DNA of 64,000 nt, from contig CAWEWH010000005.1 in the NCBI GenBank assembly GCA_963812775.1, forward strand, positions 434,001-498,000. The letters are read 5' to 3'. How positions within the stretch are numbered: position 1 is the stretch's first letter; each line of letters begins with the position of its first letter. Shown one piece after another: positions 63,438-64,000 of this stretch. The translations under genes were made by a program, and so were the position numbers. The notes beneath the pieces are model-generated. The model did not search any database. It saw nothing but the letters and a program-made list of their open reading frames with translations, and was not told the origin of the DNA. Source of the DNA: CAWEWH01 sp963812775 (GTDB taxonomy: Bacteria; Pseudomonadota; Alphaproteobacteria; Rhizobiales; Beijerinckiaceae).

Positions 63438-64000
63438 TCACGCCAGATCCGGCCGCGGACGGATCATGCCCTCTTGGGCCACCGACGCGACGAGGCGGCC
63501 GTCACGCGCAAAGATGTGGCCGAGCGAAAAGCCGCGCGCCCCGCCCGCCCACGGACTCTCTTGCACATAGAGCAGCCAGTCGTCGGCGCGGAACGGCGCA
63601 TGGAACCACATGGCGTGGTCGAGGCTCGCCGACTGGATGGTACGCTCGAAGGCGTGGCGGCCGTGCCGCACCAGGGCCACGTCGAGGAGCGACATGTCGG
63701 ACGCGTAGGCCAGGACGCATTGATGGATGGCCAGATCCTCGGGCAGCTTCTTGGCGGCGCGCATCCACAGATTGACCACCGGCTCGGGGCCGTCGGTCAC
63801 CGGGCGGCGGATGTAGCGTTCCTCGTGCTCGACCGGCCGGCGCTCGATGGTCTGCTCGCTTTGGAAATAGCTGCGCATGAAGTCCGGCATCTCGTCGAGA
63901 TTCATGGCCAGGGTGCGCTCGTCCGGCAATTCCTCGGGGGGCGGCACCTCGGGCATCTTGACGGCATGGCTGAAACCGGGCTCCGGCGTGTGGAAGGAGA
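63438..64000 (-). CDS. Acyl-CoA thioesterase II (TesB-like), C-terminal part
   Basis: The frame runs off the right edge, so the start is outside. Visible parts are the second hotdog domain with LAIHQCVLAYASDMSLLDVAL (catalytic Asp of the DMSLL motif), ASLDHAMWFHAPFRADDWLLY and RGFSLGHIFARDGRLVASVAQEG at the C-terminus, all TesB signatures. It hydrolyses acyl-CoA thioesters. A tesB-glnK-amtB order is common in Hyphomicrobiales. Confidence 0.92.
   Translation of the reverse strand, partial: SFHTPEPGFSHAVKMPEVPPPEELPDERTLAMNLDEMPDFMRSYFQSEQTIERRPVEHEERYIRRPVTDGPEPVVNLWMRAAKKLPEDLAIHQCVLAYASDMSLLDVALVRHGRHAFERTIQSASLDHAMWFHAPFRADDWLLYVQESPWAGGARGFSLGHIFARDGRLVASVAQEGMIRPRPDLA

Overview
The window is GC-rich, densely coded chromosomal DNA from an alphaproteobacterium, most likely of the order Hyphomicrobiales (Rhizobiales). 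The evidence is gene content and order: an AcpXL-type very-long-chain fatty acid (VLCFA) cluster for lipid A, a glnK-amtB operon beside a tesB-type thioesterase and ftsK-lolA-xth, htpX-rsmB-heparinase-purH, an IalB-family gene beside rlmN, a large NAD-dependent glutamate dehydrogenase, DUF2794 and DUF1674 (SdhAF4-like) genes, and several palindromic intergenic repeats of the type common in this order. I see no tRNA, rRNA, insertion sequence, prophage or CRISPR array.

Layout. 1-6275: end of an LpxL-type acyltransferase, a DUF1223 protein, a TPR-caspase protein, a Gly-rich secreted protein and gamma-glutamyltransferase. 6336-12700: LysE exporter, VOC and DUF5996 proteins (translationally coupled), rlmN, ialB, a short-chain dehydrogenase, a HAD hydrolase and the 2H phosphoesterase ThpR. 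12802-20277: arylesterase divergent from an ABC ATPase/FtsX-type permease pair, a BAX-inhibitor-1 protein, a GNAT acetyltransferase, DUF2794, a candidate small RNA and an AhpD-like protein. 20484-33003: glutamate dehydrogenase, an MFS transporter, then purH, heparinase, rsmB, htpX and DUF1674. 33046-40048: two small hydrolase/transpeptidase genes, tandem 2-hydroxyacid dehydrogenases, a RelE/ParE-type toxin-antitoxin pair, a secreted unknown and acs. 40169-47111: the VLCFA cluster (acpXL, fabZ-like, KS/CLF-like pair, SDR reductase, zinc alcohol dehydrogenase) headed by a fatty-acyl-AMP-ligase-like gene. 47288-54859: ferredoxin, a free-standing sigma-70 region 1.1 protein, a YggS protein, a HEPN-like protein, a large WD40-caspase protein, a Ca2+/H+ antiporter and an L,D-transpeptidase. 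54969-64000: response regulator and cyclic-nucleotide-binding protein, xth, lolA, ftsK, amtB, glnK and the end of a tesB gene.

Two observations apply across the window. First, at least ten genes, including the normally essential ftsK, are broken by frameshifts that all restore if one extra base (two in the HAD gene) is removed. This insertion-only pattern points to residual sequencing error rather than gene decay, and those genes are annotated across the shifts. Second, a compound palindromic element occurs twice in opposite orientation (3309-3467 and 26707-26905) and supplies or abuts the stop codons of two convergent genes.

The most promising biology is the VLCFA locus. It has a ketosynthase paired with a catalytically dead paralogue, an adenylating enzyme next to the dedicated acyl carrier protein, and near-identical promoters in front of both transcription units. 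Other points of interest are the solitary sigma 1.1 domain, the 14-repeat WD40-caspase with an EF-hand-like loop, and the HEPN-like gene.
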